This document shows positions 43,673 to 56,696 of a DNA stretch of 64,000 nucleotides, piece by piece. The stretch comes from Takifugu bimaculatus (taxonomy: Eukaryota; Chordata; Actinopteri; Tetraodontiformes; Tetraodontidae). Numbering within the stretch: position 1 is the stretch's first letter; every line of letters starts with the position of its first letter. The stretch is from the NCBI GenBank assembly GCA_004026145.2, contig CP034988.1:12351481-12415480 (forward strand), in the 5' to 3' direction. A program made the translations under genes and the position numbers. The notes beneath the pieces were generated by a model, which searched no databases, was not told where the DNA came from, and worked only from the letters and a program-made list of their open reading frames with translations.

Positions 43673-46600
43673 TTTCATCTCTCTGAGCCTGAGAGGAGAA
43701 ACTGTTTCACCACAGACTGACTGTATATCTTGGATGGGTGGAGCCCAGACAGAAAGAGAGGATTGATGTGTTATATACACACCACTGTTTAGAGACAGGA
43801 CTATTTAAGCCTCCTATTTTACTTTGTGCTCTGCTGCTGCACCTGTTACAGTGCTGCTCTGTCAAGGAATGCATTTCTATGTGCTGCGGAATTAACTGAA
43901 TCATGAATGCAATGATTTGCATGTGTGTGTGAACGATGAACTCTGCCCCCCGTCTGTTCAGTTACACCCTTTAACCGTCCTGACAGTGCATATGAGGATA
44001 TGGTCCCAGACTGCACACTGAGCACATGCCACTGAGCAGGAGGACAGCTTTAAGTGTCCTCCATTGTAGTCATAAGCTTCTTTTAAACAATCATAATTCA
44101 GAAATAACCCTCCCTCTGGGTATTTACAGGCTTGTTAACATCAGGATGTAGTTTCTGCTGTTCTTGTCAGATACACGTGTTCTCAACAATCGCCTCAGGA
44201 GCACTGAGGAGAACATGGTCCCACTAGAGGGTGCATGTTCCGAGGAGCTTGACTGAAGCAGTTTGCAACGATGCATGACCTGACACTGTAAATTAAGAGA
44301 TGCAAAAAGGAGTTTTCTTCTTATGAATGTGAGGATCTTGTCCGTAATGGTGGATATTAACAAGGGTCAGTCACCTCCCCTGTGCTCTTCTACAAGCAAC
44401 TCATTGTAGGACTTTTACAGATCTTTATCCTCCTGTCAACCCTCACATTCTGATGACCTTTGAGTCCGTACAGACAATACACCTCTTTGTAACCTTACCC
44501 TACCTGTTGTGACAAAGAGGTCAGGGGTCACAGATCTACTCCTGTCCTGCTCCTCAATTAGCTGTTGAAAATTGGGAGACCTAAAATTGTTAGCTTGTCA
44601 AACTCCACCTCATAATGATTGGATATTTCCTCAGACGGGAGTGTTTCATCATCGCAGCTCATCGATTTACAGGCACAAGAACAAACCAGGTGTAAAAATA
44701 GGAAAGAGACAAGAGTGTGGTGTAGCAACCACGGTGATGATCATAGATCTTAGCTGTTAGCTCTACTATTAGGATTTCTCATGCACACATTAAGAATAGA
44801 GGCTTCATTGTGGTAAAGCTGTGTGGAGGTGTGTCACACAGAAGTCTATGGGAGCTGCCTTCATCCCCCAGTGGCCAACGGAGACACTGGCGAGAAGCCT
44901 TTATTCTACACAGACACTGGCCTGGGAGAGTAAAGCTGTGCACGGACGACACATCATAGCTTCACACGGCTGACAGAACAGACAGAGGCTCATTATGGGT
45001 CTCCAGCCTCACACCAAAGACAACGCAGGGACGATGGGGGCAGGGAGACAAGATGATGGAGAGTTAGGAGGGATTGCTTGGGATTTTTAACAATGACTAA
45101 CATTGATTTCTTTCCCCACTTTTGGTATATATCTCCAAAAGAGGCAGTTGTGCATTTCACGACACGGGGAAAGAAAAAAGAAAACATTCTTTTCTGGATG
45201 GTTTTGACACACCAAAATATTTATTTATATACATTTCATTAATATTCACAAAATGTAAGCAATAAAGTAATGCTGTAAAATACTTTAATCAAGGTGCTCT
45301 TTGTTGTTGCTTGTTAGTTCTTTAGGTTTAGCATTACTGGTGAATTTACAAGCTAACCATGTACAGGAACCAGTAACCATAGTAACAAGGCTCCCCTATG
45401 TGCCACACCTGTTGTCAATCAAAAGATGAAAAAGCCATAACCTGTGCGTGACACTTCTGCTGTTTCTCAAAGGAACGGCGGCAACAGGACAGACAGGCGC
45501 AAGCAGGAGTTTGATTTGGGGAATAAAAAGACAACATCTTTAATCCTCTGTGTCCACTGATGCATGCTGCTTTCATTTCATACACAAACAATATGCCAAG
45601 CAGACAAAAATGAGCAGAAGCGTGTAACTAATGCACGGCGAGCTTGCTGGGGGAGAAACGCTCGACGCAATCGTGCTGTTTCACGACTGACATTGCACAT
45701 AATCCGTCCAGTTCCAGAACAACACGTCCTGGTCATGAAGGGACAGATGTGGCGGATACAGTCAGGACCTCAAATGACCTCCCAATTGTCCATTTGTAGC
45801 TTTTTTTTTTTATAGAGAAAGAGAAGAACAAGTCAACTCATTCTCTCAATCTGACAATAAAATGTCAGGCTGGTGACACATCAACACTTTCCCTCCGTGG
45901 TACTCCCAGAATGCCTCTTGCTGGACCCCACAGCTAATGCAGGGAACTGTCCCTCAGTGGTATAAAAGCAACAGCCTATCACCCTTGACACAAAAAGTAG
46001 AAATAGATCCTTTTTTTCTCGTGAACAATCATGGGCTTCTCTGCCTTGACAGAAATGCAAACAGAAAGGCGGGTTCAGGGAGAAGTCACCGGCTTTGTGG
46101 TGACATTTGTGGGCTTATAAACAAGGACTTTTAAACCAGGGAAATCCATTAAGATGTCAGTTGTCAAAAAAACAGCCGAGAACCTGCTGAGCACACCCCA
46201 CCTGTCTATTTTTTTTATTGCTAAACAGTGCTCTTTTACATAAAAAAGCCATTAGAGCACATGAGAAAGACGATGGACAAACTTCGTCAATTGCTCGTAG
46301 CATTTAAGAGCAACGGCGACTTGTAGCTCTTAATAATGCAGGTGATCTGCCACCGGGGGAGAATTCAGCACTTTCCCCAACACTGTCTCACGACAGTCAA
46401 GACAACTACGTTGAACTCAGAAGTTTTATTCATTCTGATTTTTTCGGTTTGTGCGCCCGAAGATGGTAAAGATGTTTGACTGGTCAAAAGCAGCCTGTCT
46501 CTGGAAGTCACGGGACAGTCCCTGATGTCCTCTAGCTGCCATTTCAGTGAGCACACCTGCTGCTGGGGTACGCTCCTCAGAATCCCTCTCCAAACCTGCA

Positions 46601-46781
46601 GAGCCTGACTCACGCGGGCACTTGAAAACAACAAACCCTCCATTTGAAGAGATGCAGATTTATTTAAACGTTCGTGCTGGGTTTTCTTTAAATAACTAAT
46701 GCGACGACATATCCCTCGGATCAGCCCAGAGTGGAGAGGACAGTTCATGCACAACCTCCTAAAATAATGCATACAACGGGA

Positions 46782-46840
46782 GGGGGGGGGGCATAAAGAG
46801 AGAGCTGGGGGGGGGGGGGGGGGGCATAAAGAGAGAGCTG
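46782..46840. repeat. Tandem duplication of poly-G plus CATAAAGAGAGAGCT
   Basis: G10 then CATAAAGAGAGAGCT, then G18 then CATAAAGAGAGAGCTG: two copies of the same unit differing in G-run length. Confidence 0.9.
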
Positions 46841-47880
46841 TGCAAGTGTCTCACATTGCACATGCACACAGTCCCGGGGACAAATCAAAAGAGACAGTGA
46901 CACTTTCAATAACTTGAACCTTGGAGGCTTGGAAGGATGTGACACGCTTCGCTGTCATGTACAGGGCAAAGTCGGGCTGGGAGGTGGGGGAGCCTGGGGT
47001 GGGGGGGGTGGGGAGGCACCAATTTTTTTTTGAGAGATTGCTTAAATTAATCTCTCAAAAAATGCACAGATGCAACTTTAATCTATTTTGTCTGTCTCAA
47101 TCTCCATGTCAGTTTCTCCGTGCTTTCCCAAGTCTAATGTGCATATTTTGACCACAGAGGAAGCATTTAGAATGACATCATGTGGCCAGGAGACTGACAT
47201 GACCCCAGTGGGCAAATCTGGAATCTACAACTGGTTTTATGACACAGCAACACAGGTTAAGACCTGTACACAGAACCCACCCCCCCATTAGGGGCCTGCA
47301 GAAGACGGCAACCGTCACTGACGTGCTAAAACTGACATAAAGTCTGAGCTAGTGTCCCTCAACGTTTACTCCCCAGCAAGGTCACCTCATTTCCCTGGAG
47401 CTTCCTGGTCTATAGTCAGAACAATAAAGGTCATGGCTGTGAAAGGCAGACGATGAATAATGCAAGATACACACAGTAGATGAAAAAGAAGGTGCTTTTC
47501 CACGTGCCAATGTTTGCTAACGCCTTATTCAGTCAAACAGGCGCTAATCAGAAATAGCCTGTTTTCCACTTGCATTGTGCTTGAGAATAAAAAGGCTATT
47601 CTACTATCAGGTTGGATCATACATACAAGGAAATTTAACATAAGCCATTTCCGGGGGAGCTGTCACCATCAAAAAGGGTTTTAATGTATGTATTTTTACC
47701 CTCAAAAGGTGTAAAGCACGTGTCCATACTAAAGATTAACACTTCAGACCACTCAGAAAAGTTTAACAATTGATTCTAGTGGGGAATTTGTACCACATTA
47801 TATCACATATTGCATGTCTTAAATCAGTTAATGGCTACATCTGCTCTTCATTAACTACTACACAGTGATTCCCTCAGAGC

Positions 47881-47969
47881 TCCAGTTTTGTCTGCCCATG
47901 ATAGGTGAATAGCAGCTGATTTCATCTTCTAAAAGCATCTGTTGCCTTCCAGGAATAAGAGCTAATCTG
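47881..47969 (-). repeat. Inverted duplication, left arm
   Basis: The reverse complement of 47894-47969 matches 49683-49763 with only a few substitutions and one short gap (CAGAGG-region difference). A weaker match extends to 47881. Confidence 0.85.
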
Positions 47970-49682
47970 TTTAATGTCTGGAAGGACATCAACAAAGCTG
48001 AAAAGAACGTCGAGTGTTCTTACAGCAACATGTTTTGGTCTGTTTTTGTCCCAGACGGCCAGCCTTCCATTCACAAACCCCCCCAAAAATAACAATATAG
48101 GCCCATAATTGTTTTCTGTTTGAGCAAAAGCATCAACTCTATTACCTAGCATGGTGTCTGGAAGCAAAGGTCACTCTCTGCATGACCCAGGACATTCTGT
48201 TCAGTCATTACACGCAGTAGTTTCGACTCAGTAACTTATGAAGCATTTAAAAGGTACGGAAGTTAAAAACACGATGATAAAGCATATTTTTAGTTTCCTG
48301 TTTCATTTAAGGGTAAATTAAACTGAGCAGAGAACAGGAGTTAAGGGTTCTGGTGAAAAATCACATAGCACGAAGAGCAGATGATTATTCTTAATTATTT
48401 TCCTTATCCGATACTAGTTTGGAGCGCAGCCATCCCCCACGTCCAAGAGGTGTGTGCTGTGAGCTCGCTCCAGCTATTGTTTATTCCAGGCTGACTGGAG
48501 GGAAGAAACGGGGTGAAAAACAAAGAAAGAGTATATCAGGTGCTGTTTTTCTATCCCGGTGACATTTCTGTTTCTAGAGAAATATACAACACACAGTCCA
48601 AAGTTCCCGGCGGGCTCCCCTCATGGTTGAGACTTTGAAACCTTAATTAGAGACACTCTGGGGCCAGCCCTGTTTTCTTTTCTTTATAGTGTTGAAGCCT
48701 GTGGCAACAAACTCGTAAAGCGGGCAGAAGCTTGGCTTTACAAACGCTGCAGTGGCATAAAACAAAACGACGTGACACCACCACAATAATGAGGCTGGAA
48801 TATCATATATGTGCCACATGAAAGGCAGCAGATTAATCTGATGCATTATAAATGCATTTTCTATTGGTAATTACACATTTCTATGCATATGGGATGAAAC
48901 AAGAATGTATTCACTGGTTAATCTTTTATTATTAGAAATGTGTATAATTGTAAATTGTAATGGAAATATTGTTAGAACAAAAAAATGTCCTGTGCATTTA
49001 AATGTTGCTATATTACTCATGTTTTATGTGGAAAGTAGGGAAAAAATATTCTGGTAGAAGAAAAAGCAAATTGTTTTGTTTTTGTTTTTTTAAAAGAAAG
49101 CTAATGCTAACAGTGATGTTTCCATTTGCAATGCAGAGAATCTGAGCCAGCTACGCTGTGTCAACAATGCTAACTAGCTAATTCTAAATCGTTAACTTAC
49201 TGCGTCAGTATTCTGTCGCTGAGAATCTCTTCATGGGGCCAAGTTGCATGCTGTTGGATTTCTCCACAACATTAGTGCATTAATTAGATGGAAAAAGCAC
49301 TCAAATTATGTAACCATGTGTTACTGTTAGAAGCTAATCTGAGATGGCTCTGGTAGCCCAAATGCAGTGGTTTTTTAATGAAGTGATTCAAATGATACTG
49401 TTTTTAAAATGTTAAATTCTGAAAGTCATTCAGCTGTTTGTGAGCTGATAATGAGACCAGAGAACGACATTACCTTTTGGCAATCATTTAAACTTCATCC
49501 CTTTTCTTGTTTATTTAGATATTTGGGTGATTTTTGGTAAAAGTTTGAGTTCTTAAATTGGCCTTGATATGATTTGTGATCTTTGCATAAGACACTTTGT
49601 GTCCAGAATTTTCCCTTTCTTCCTTTCTCCTTCCCACATCTTTCAGATAAATCATCAATACATCCCTATTCATCTATTCATG
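47970..49682 (-). other. Spacer between the inverted arms
   Basis: About 1.7 kb, AT-rich around 48850-49100. No transposase or other gene recognised. Confidence 0.5.
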
Positions 49683-49776
49683 CAGATTAGCTCTTATTCC
49701 TGGGAGGCAACAGATGCTTTTACAGAGGAAGATGAAATCAGCTGCTATTCACCCATCATGGGCATAAGAAACTGGA
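49683..49776 (+). repeat. Inverted duplication, right arm
   Basis: Partner of the left arm 1.7 kb away. Shared words include CAGATTAGCTCTTATTCCTG, GCAACAGATGCTTTTA and GATGAAATCAGCTGCTATTC. Both arms can be read as SSYSW(E/K)ATDAF, but the left copy is frameshifted by the gap. Confidence 0.85.
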
Positions 49777-50030
49777 TCAGACTACAGTCACATGCTGTTT
49801 ACCAGTGCACGTATCCATTAAACGGCCCACGATGAGGTTCTAACAGTGTGATGTACGACAAAGAGCTCGAGGATTGAAGGGATGCGTAAGGATTTGCTGT
49901 GGTCCGGAAGAGGGCAATAACAGTGGTCCTGTGGAAGGAAAAGTCTGGGGAGGCTTTCTGTAATTGGCAGGTCGGCGTGCTCAGCGGCGTGCTCGTAAAG
50001 CTCAGCTCCTTCCTGAGGAAACGGCCTGTG

Positions 50031-50054
50031 CAGCAGCAGCAGCAGCAGCAGCAG
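50031..50054 (+). repeat. (CAG)8
   Basis: Eight uninterrupted CAG triplets; on the vav2 strand (CTG)8. Confidence 0.95.
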
Positions 50055-50967
50055 GCTGCGGACGGGGCTGCTCGCTCAGGGAATCTGTCCAGCTTCCAAT
50101 CTCAGTCGCCTCTGGCTGCTGCACACTTGGCAAACAGCGGACTATTTAACACCCGGAAGGCATCCTGGCCCCTGCACCGCATTTGTGTCGGCGTGTGCAC
50201 GTGTGACTTACAACTTCATGGCTGTCAAATCCGCCGGCCTTCCTAAGGGAACTGGCTGCTATCAGAAAACAGTGGTCAGAGAAGGCTTTGTGTGTGTCTC
50301 ACTAAAGTATTGACTTCATGTCTCCATCACAGCTGCACAAGGTGCAATTTCCACTGGGGGGGTGTATTGAATGAGATGGCTGTGCTGGGTGTCGGTCTCA
50401 GGGACAGACGGCTTATTGGACCCGGATAATATGGACAGGAGATGTTTGTTTTCAGGGTTGCCTTCAGCGATCTGATAATTAATGCACTTGTTTGTTGAGT
50501 TTAGCACACAAAAGGAATTCTTTGCACCCAGACCGCGAGTGTCATCGCAACTGGAAGTTACACCAACAGTGACGGGACACAACTGCACCATCAGCTCACA
50601 TTTAGACAGAAACAAGAGCCAATTATTTCCTGTTTAATTGGGTAGATTACTGCATTTTGCTATAAAACGTCCATGCAAAAAAAGAAAACCCTAAATAAAG
50701 ACTCTAGTGTTATCCATGTATCATTGCTTGCTTTGTGGGCAAGGTTCTGCCTTTAATGTTCAGATGTAGGTTGCACTATGCAGGTGACGTATACAATTTG
50801 AGAAGGGGTGTTCGAGATCCTCCTCTTCACCTCCAGCTTAGTGTTCTATGGGCGTCTATATAGTCCAGTACATTTACTATTGGCTGGGTGTATCTCTGAG
50901 GATACATCTTCCAGGGCCTAATGTCTAACAAATGAAGCCTACCAATGTTTGTTTGAGCTATTTCAGC

Positions 50968-51249
50968 AACGCATTGGCGGTGGCTCAGCCCGTTGGGAAC
51001 TGGGCTGAGAAGTGGAGGGTTTTCAGTTCAAGTCCCAGTGCAGACAAAACAAGGAAGGTGTTCTGGTAGTAGGGAAGGTGCCAGAGCACCTTGGTACCTG
51101 AGGCACCCTTGAGCAAAGTACTGAACCCACAAATGCTTATATAGGCCCCTGCAATGAACTGCCTACTTATCCAGGGGTGGACCTGCCTTCACCCACTTGT
51201 GTCCTCTCCCCGTGACCCAAAAGGGATAAAGAGATTAAGAAGACAAGAG
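50968..51249 (+). mobile_element. tRNA-derived SINE, copy 2 (plus), with target duplication
   Basis: Box A-like TGGCTCAGCCCGTTGGG and box B-like AGTTCAAGTCCC lie in the first 70 bases. A unique body follows (GGTGTTCTGGTAGTAGG, CTTATATAGGCCCCTGC, CAGGGGTGGACCTGCCTTCA) and the 3' end reads GGGATAAAGAGATTAAGAAG. ATTTCAGC occurs at 50960-50967 and again at 51250-51257, a perfect 8-bp flanking direct repeat consistent with LINE-driven insertion. It is the better preserved of two copies in the window. Family name not assigned. Confidence 0.85.
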
Positions 51250-51257
51250 ATTTCAGC

Positions 51258-53067
51258 CACATGATGCTGATGATGGTTGAGATTCTAATAAAATACATGA
51301 GAACGCTCACTGCTTATGTGAATGTACCACTTCTGCACAGTACGTTCTGTGCACGGACGATAGCAGTAAAGCTAGCAGAAATGTGCTTAATCAAACAGTG
51401 GCCTTGACTTTAAGATGTTTACCCTCACCATCCTGGGGGCTTCAGAGGAAGACAGCGCAATGTCAGATGAGATGGCGGATGCCAAATAGCCACAGGGCCC
51501 GGTGCCTGAAGGGCCTGCCATTAAAAATAAATGAAAAGTACACGGAGAGATGCCACCTGTGGAGTGGAGAGTTTGCCCAGAAAACACAGGCAGCCTGATT
51601 CTGTTTGAAAGAATCCAAGTGATCAAACAGTTTTCAGGGAAAAGGCACGAAGGTCACCGTGGGGGAGTAAATACAGAGGACAGAAGTCTTCCACCTGTGG
51701 ACACCACTTGTGTGCACATTGGTGCGAAGGCAGCGGCTCCGTTTCATCGGTTTGAACAGACATTTGCATTGTGACGATGTCAACCCTTTCAGCAGAAATC
51801 CTGGCTGGTGTGACGTATTTAACACGGAGCCGTAGCTGCGCTCCTGCGCTGCGAGACCAAAGGATATTATCTTCCAACAGTTACAGGTTGTCACTTCCAA
51901 TTATTCTTCACATCTGGGAAATCATGTGGTCAGATGCTAAATGAATTCATGGAGAAGGTTGCACCCTGTTTCTAGAGCAGTGCACGATTCTCACTTTCTG
52001 TTACCCTTTTAATGCTGAATGAAGACTGAGGAGTTTTCAATTTAAATGTCGATTTTTAATGATCTGTCAAAGAGGAAAGTGACATGTATGCAAATTGAAT
52101 TGTTAATCCTCTGGTAATGAGATTGTCCAACAGGAAATACAAATCCTGATATCTATCTACCAATAAAAGCAGAAACAAAGGATCTGTGTGACCTCCACAG
52201 TGCGATATTGGGTTTTTGCAATCTATTCAGTGGAAGAAACAATCATTCTAGAGGTAATAGGCTACCGAGGTCATCTAAAAGTGGGGTGACCTGTATGGTG
52301 TCCACTATTCCATAAAGGAGAGCAGCTAGAGTTCATTATATTCTTCCACAAAAAGGGCAAGATTTCAGAAAGTGCTTTTTTTGACCCTTTGCTTGGCACG
52401 ACCACACCATTTTGGTAATGTTCTACTTTGAAATAACTATAATTTGCTGCATTTCTCTCCTCCATTAATCATAACAAACGAGTTGAGTTGAGTTTTGGCC
52501 TTTAAATAATCACTTGGTCAAAGGAAGAAGTTTAGCACTTAATTCTGATGAATTATGAGGATTCGTATTTCTTATATTTCTCTGTTCCTTGGGGTGCTGC
52601 CTGGAACAGACACGCTCTCCAGAATAAACCTGCCCACGCTCAATAAATCAATCAAGTGCAGTGGCTGACACTGCACAACATGACACCACCGGTAGATCAC
52701 GTAAACGGGCCCAACTCAACACGCTGGCTTGGGAAAAATGAATATATCCTCCGTTTGAGCAACAATAGCCAAAGCTTGGTGATTGAATCTAGTGGGTCAG
52801 TGGTCAATAACCACCCTGTGAGTGGCAGGAAAGCAAAACAGCCGTGAGGCATGTCCAGCCTCTGTCCATCTCCGTTCGTCTTCGTCTCTCCTACCTTTTC
52901 AGAGCACGCTCCGCTCATGCCAATCTGCTCTACGGGGGTGTCATAACAGAACAAACCCCACAGGACTGACATGCTGTCATGCAGCTCTGCATTAAACCCG
53001 TGAGGCAACAGAGCATTTCCTGTCAACGCAACAAGCCAAAGACACAGCTGTTTCCAGTGGTGCCATG
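51258..53067 (-). other. vav2 upstream intron between SINE and trinucleotide array
   Basis: No recognised element apart from a short GAGTT repeat near 52480-52495. Confidence 0.5.
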
Positions 53068-54036
53068 GCTGCTACTACTACTGCTACTACTACTACTACT
53101 ACTGCTGCTGCTAATGCTACTACTGCTGCTACTGCTAATGCTAATGCTACTACTACTACTGCTACTCCTGCTGCTGCTACTACTACTGCTGCTGCTAATG
53201 CTGCTACTGCTACTGCTGCTACTACTGCTGCTGCTGCTGCTACTACTACTACTGCTGTTACTACTGCTGCTAATGCTACTACTGCTGCTAATGCTACTAC
53301 TACTCCTGCTGCTACTACAGCTGCTAATGTTACTACTACTACTCCTGCTGCTGCCGCTACTACTACTACTACTACTACTACTACTGCTGCTGCTACTGCT
53401 GCTGCTAATGCTACTACTACTCCTGCTGCTACTACTGCTGCTAATGCTACTACTACTACTCCTGCTGCTGCTACTACTGCTGCTAATGCTACTACTACTA
53501 CTCCTGCTGCTACTAATGCTACTACTCCTACTGCTGCTGCTACTGTTGCTGCTGCTACTACTGCTGCTACTACTACTCCTGCTGGTGCTGCTGCTACTAC
53601 TACTACTACTCCTGCTGCTGCTAATGCTGCTACTACTACCTCTGCTGCTGCTACTGCTGCTACTACTGCTGCTGCTGCTGCTAATGCTACTGCTGCTGCT
53701 GCTGCTAATGCTACTGCTGCTGCTACTACTGCTGCTGCTACTCCTGCTGGTGCTGCTACTACTACTACTACTACTACTGCTGCTGCTGCTACTACTACTC
53801 CTGCTGCTGTTGCTAATGCTACTACTGCTGCTGCTGCTAATGCTACTACTGCTGCTGCTGCTGCTGCTGCTAATACTACTACTCCTGCTGCTGCTGCTAA
53901 TGCTACTACTGCTGCTGCTGCTACTGCTGCTGCTGCTACTACTACTGCTGCTGCTGCTACTACTACTACTCCTGCTGCTACTAATGCTACTACTACTACT
54001 GCTGCTGCTGCTGCTACTACTGCTGCTGCTACTACT
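53068..54036. repeat. 969-bp trinucleotide array (ACT/GCT-rich)
   Basis: 323 consecutive triplets in one register. On the plus strand almost all are ACT or GCT with AAT, CCT, GTT, GGT and rare others. No indel breaks the register, so three long low-complexity open frames appear (Leu/Met, Ala/Thr/Asn/Pro, and on the minus strand Ser/Arg/Ile). They lack any other coding sign and should not be annotated as proteins. Higher-order structure is visible: an ANATTTPAATTA-like block of 12-14 triplets recurs around 53270-53530. Confidence 0.97.
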
Positions 54037-56690
54037 CCCCCTCAAACAAAAGCTTTTTCTCTAATAAATATTAAAAAACCTCAATATCCGACACAAGAAG
54101 ATGGATGCTAATTCACTAATGAAGCGAAGTGTTTGTGTCCTCAGTCCACTGTTTCTCTTCAGGATCTGATATGAGACAAAGTGGTAGCACATCATTTCCT
54201 TGTATCCATCTTCTCTCTCCTGACTCACACAGGGCCTGAGAATGTCTTCTTCTTATCTGCGCTGCAGAGGCTACGCGTGTGCACAAGCACCTGCACGCGG
54301 GCAGACAATGGAGCAGCATAACAAGAAGAACTTCTTTAAAAGATTGGCTGCAGAGATACGATACACACAAGTGCACGGAAATAAATGAATAGTCAAGTAG
54401 TCGAGATTAGCCCAAAAATACGAACCTTATTAGAACATTATTAGGCAGTGCGTCTTATATTCACTCAAACATGCCGAGCAACCAAATGAAAAAAAAAGGG
54501 CTTGTCTGAAGATGGAACCGTCACTATGGAAACATCATTGTGTATTCTATGCTTACGGGTACATGCTGGGACAGTGGAGAACACGACATGTGCTTAAGTG
54601 TTATAGAATCGTGGGGGTATAGAAGCAGCGGGCCTTCCAGGCATTTACCCGCCTCAAATGGAGCGTGAGGTAAAGCAGTATGCTCCCATGATGCTTTGTA
54701 CCCATTACTCGACAGAAACGTGCCTCAAATCTAGGCCGTGTGTTATCGGTGAGAACTCAGCGATGCTGGCGAGGGGGTGGTGCGACGTATAAGGTCTTGT
54801 GTTATCCCAGCCAGTTCATCCACAGAAATCTCAGTTTCTTGGCCTACAGGGTTTCATGGCACGGTAGAGTTGGAGAAGGAGATGCTCAATATCTGGAAAT
54901 GACTAAATGGATCGTCTGTAAATTCCCAGCCCGGTCCAACCGGAATCTGCGGGACATCTATAAGAGTGTGCACTGATACAATCACACACACAGGCAGAGA
55001 TCAGTTTTTCTGAGAGATATACAAGAACAATGAGACACAACCAGACCGTTTGGTCGTGCTAACACATGACTTTGGTATTTGAATGTTCGCATCTGATCAA
55101 TCTGTCCGATTAATCGGGTGAGTGTGAGCGGCAGCTCGCAGCCTGGTCCGGCTGACACCTCCATAACAACATCTGTGGGGAGGAGGTGGCCCGCAGTCAC
55201 CAGATTGGACAATGGTGCTGAGAGACCCACTGTGACAGATGTTCTGCCACCTCTGGATGTTAAGTGGACTATGAACAAGACAAAGTCAGGTCTGACCTGC
55301 AGAGTGAAGCAAAACCACCCAAACGTGGTTATCTTCCCCATGAACGGCACAAGTACCCTTCGAGTGTCCTTTTGAGATAGATCAAATATGCCACGTGTTA
55401 ATCACTGAGCTCTAACTTGGGTTGGTAACATGCACTTTTACAAGTAGGAACTCCATTTTGGTGAGTTCTATCCTGTTTAAGGTTGAGCATGACACTGCAA
55501 AAAATACCCTCAGTTTATACTAGTTTACATTTGTCATTATGAATGTTAATTCTTTCTGTTTACATAGATAGCATCATATACTGTTGTCAAGGTCAATCAT
55601 CATCCACGTTTACATTAATCTCCACTGAACAACTCTGGTTCTCTGGTTTTTTGAGGCCAAATCCTCATCAAGGAGCTTCCTCTGGGATTTTTCTTGGCCT
55701 CACTCTCTCCCTGTGCCCACCATCCTCATATACACATATCGTATTTATCCACAGCTTCTTTTGCAAGGTCCAAACCACCTGGTCAGATTGGGAGGGAACC
55801 TGTTTCAAACAGAGACTCACAATGGTGCATTCAACACCACACATTCAGCACAGCATAGCCCTCTCAAGTGCACCAGGTCAAGGTGCTCACCTGTTTCGTG
55901 TCAAGTCCTGCTACAGATCGGATCTGGAAATGCAAAAAATAGACCCACAGTATACCATTCATCAAGTCAGCTAAAATTCTCCCAGGTAAGATGCAATAAA
56001 ACTTACCACTGAACTGAATCATGCACCTATTATATTATTACTGTAGAATATTTTAAAAGTTGCTGACCTGAAAGCCCTGGTGGAGCTGACTGAGCCGCTG
56101 AAAGGATCCGTCATAAGAAGGTTCTTCTCCTGATAACGTGGTCAGTGAGTAGATGTGCTCTTGCTATTATATATGCTTCAGATATGATCGAATGGCTCAC
56201 AGGCTGAGAACGATCCCCTTTTGAAAACATGACTAACACTGTGACTTTCTGCAGCACGCTTCTATACACAATAAAATACTCTAATATCTTTTTTTTTTTC
56301 TTTTAAAAAAAGCTGGAATTGGTTGAAAGTTAGGTCATATGTTCTACTGCTATGTTCCTCATTAGCTAATTTTGCATATACTGAAATACATACAATTTAA
56401 AATAATAATAATAAAAAAAACATACATTAATAAAATATGAGCACCGAATCAGAGCATGATGTGCTTAGTTACACAGATGCCTTTCGGTCCGACTTTTGGG
56501 AATACAGACCCTCATATCATATGGTTGGGTGATTTAAACTGAGCAGCGACAAACCACAGAAGCAACTATAAAGTTAAAATCAGGCAGCAGCCTGGAAGAA
56601 AGTTAGAGTGAAGACAATCCATTCAATGAAATGCACTGATGACAACATCTGCCCCCTTGTACTTGTGTACAAAAGGACATTTCTGAGAAC
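54037..56690 (-). other. vav2 upstream intron after the array
   Basis: No recognised gene or element. Open frames at 55118-55375 and 55543-55974 have no family resemblance. Confidence 0.45.
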
Positions 56691-56696
56691 ACAATA

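Larger units (their letters stand above)
42967..47880 (-). other. vav2 upstream intron, third part
   Basis: Contains (TG)n at 43637-43670, a poly-G tandem at 46782-46840 and A/T-rich fragments. No gene or complete transposon recognised. Confidence 0.5.

Noticed and set aside
46365..46772. 135-codon minus-strand open frame
   Set aside because: No domain recognised; overlaps low-complexity poly-G flank; no splice continuity with vav2.
52979..54111. Long open frames (about 340-360 codons) on both strands
   Set aside because: They are translations of the trinucleotide array in different registers (poly-Leu, Ala/Thr, Ser); no domain, no non-repetitive coding flank.
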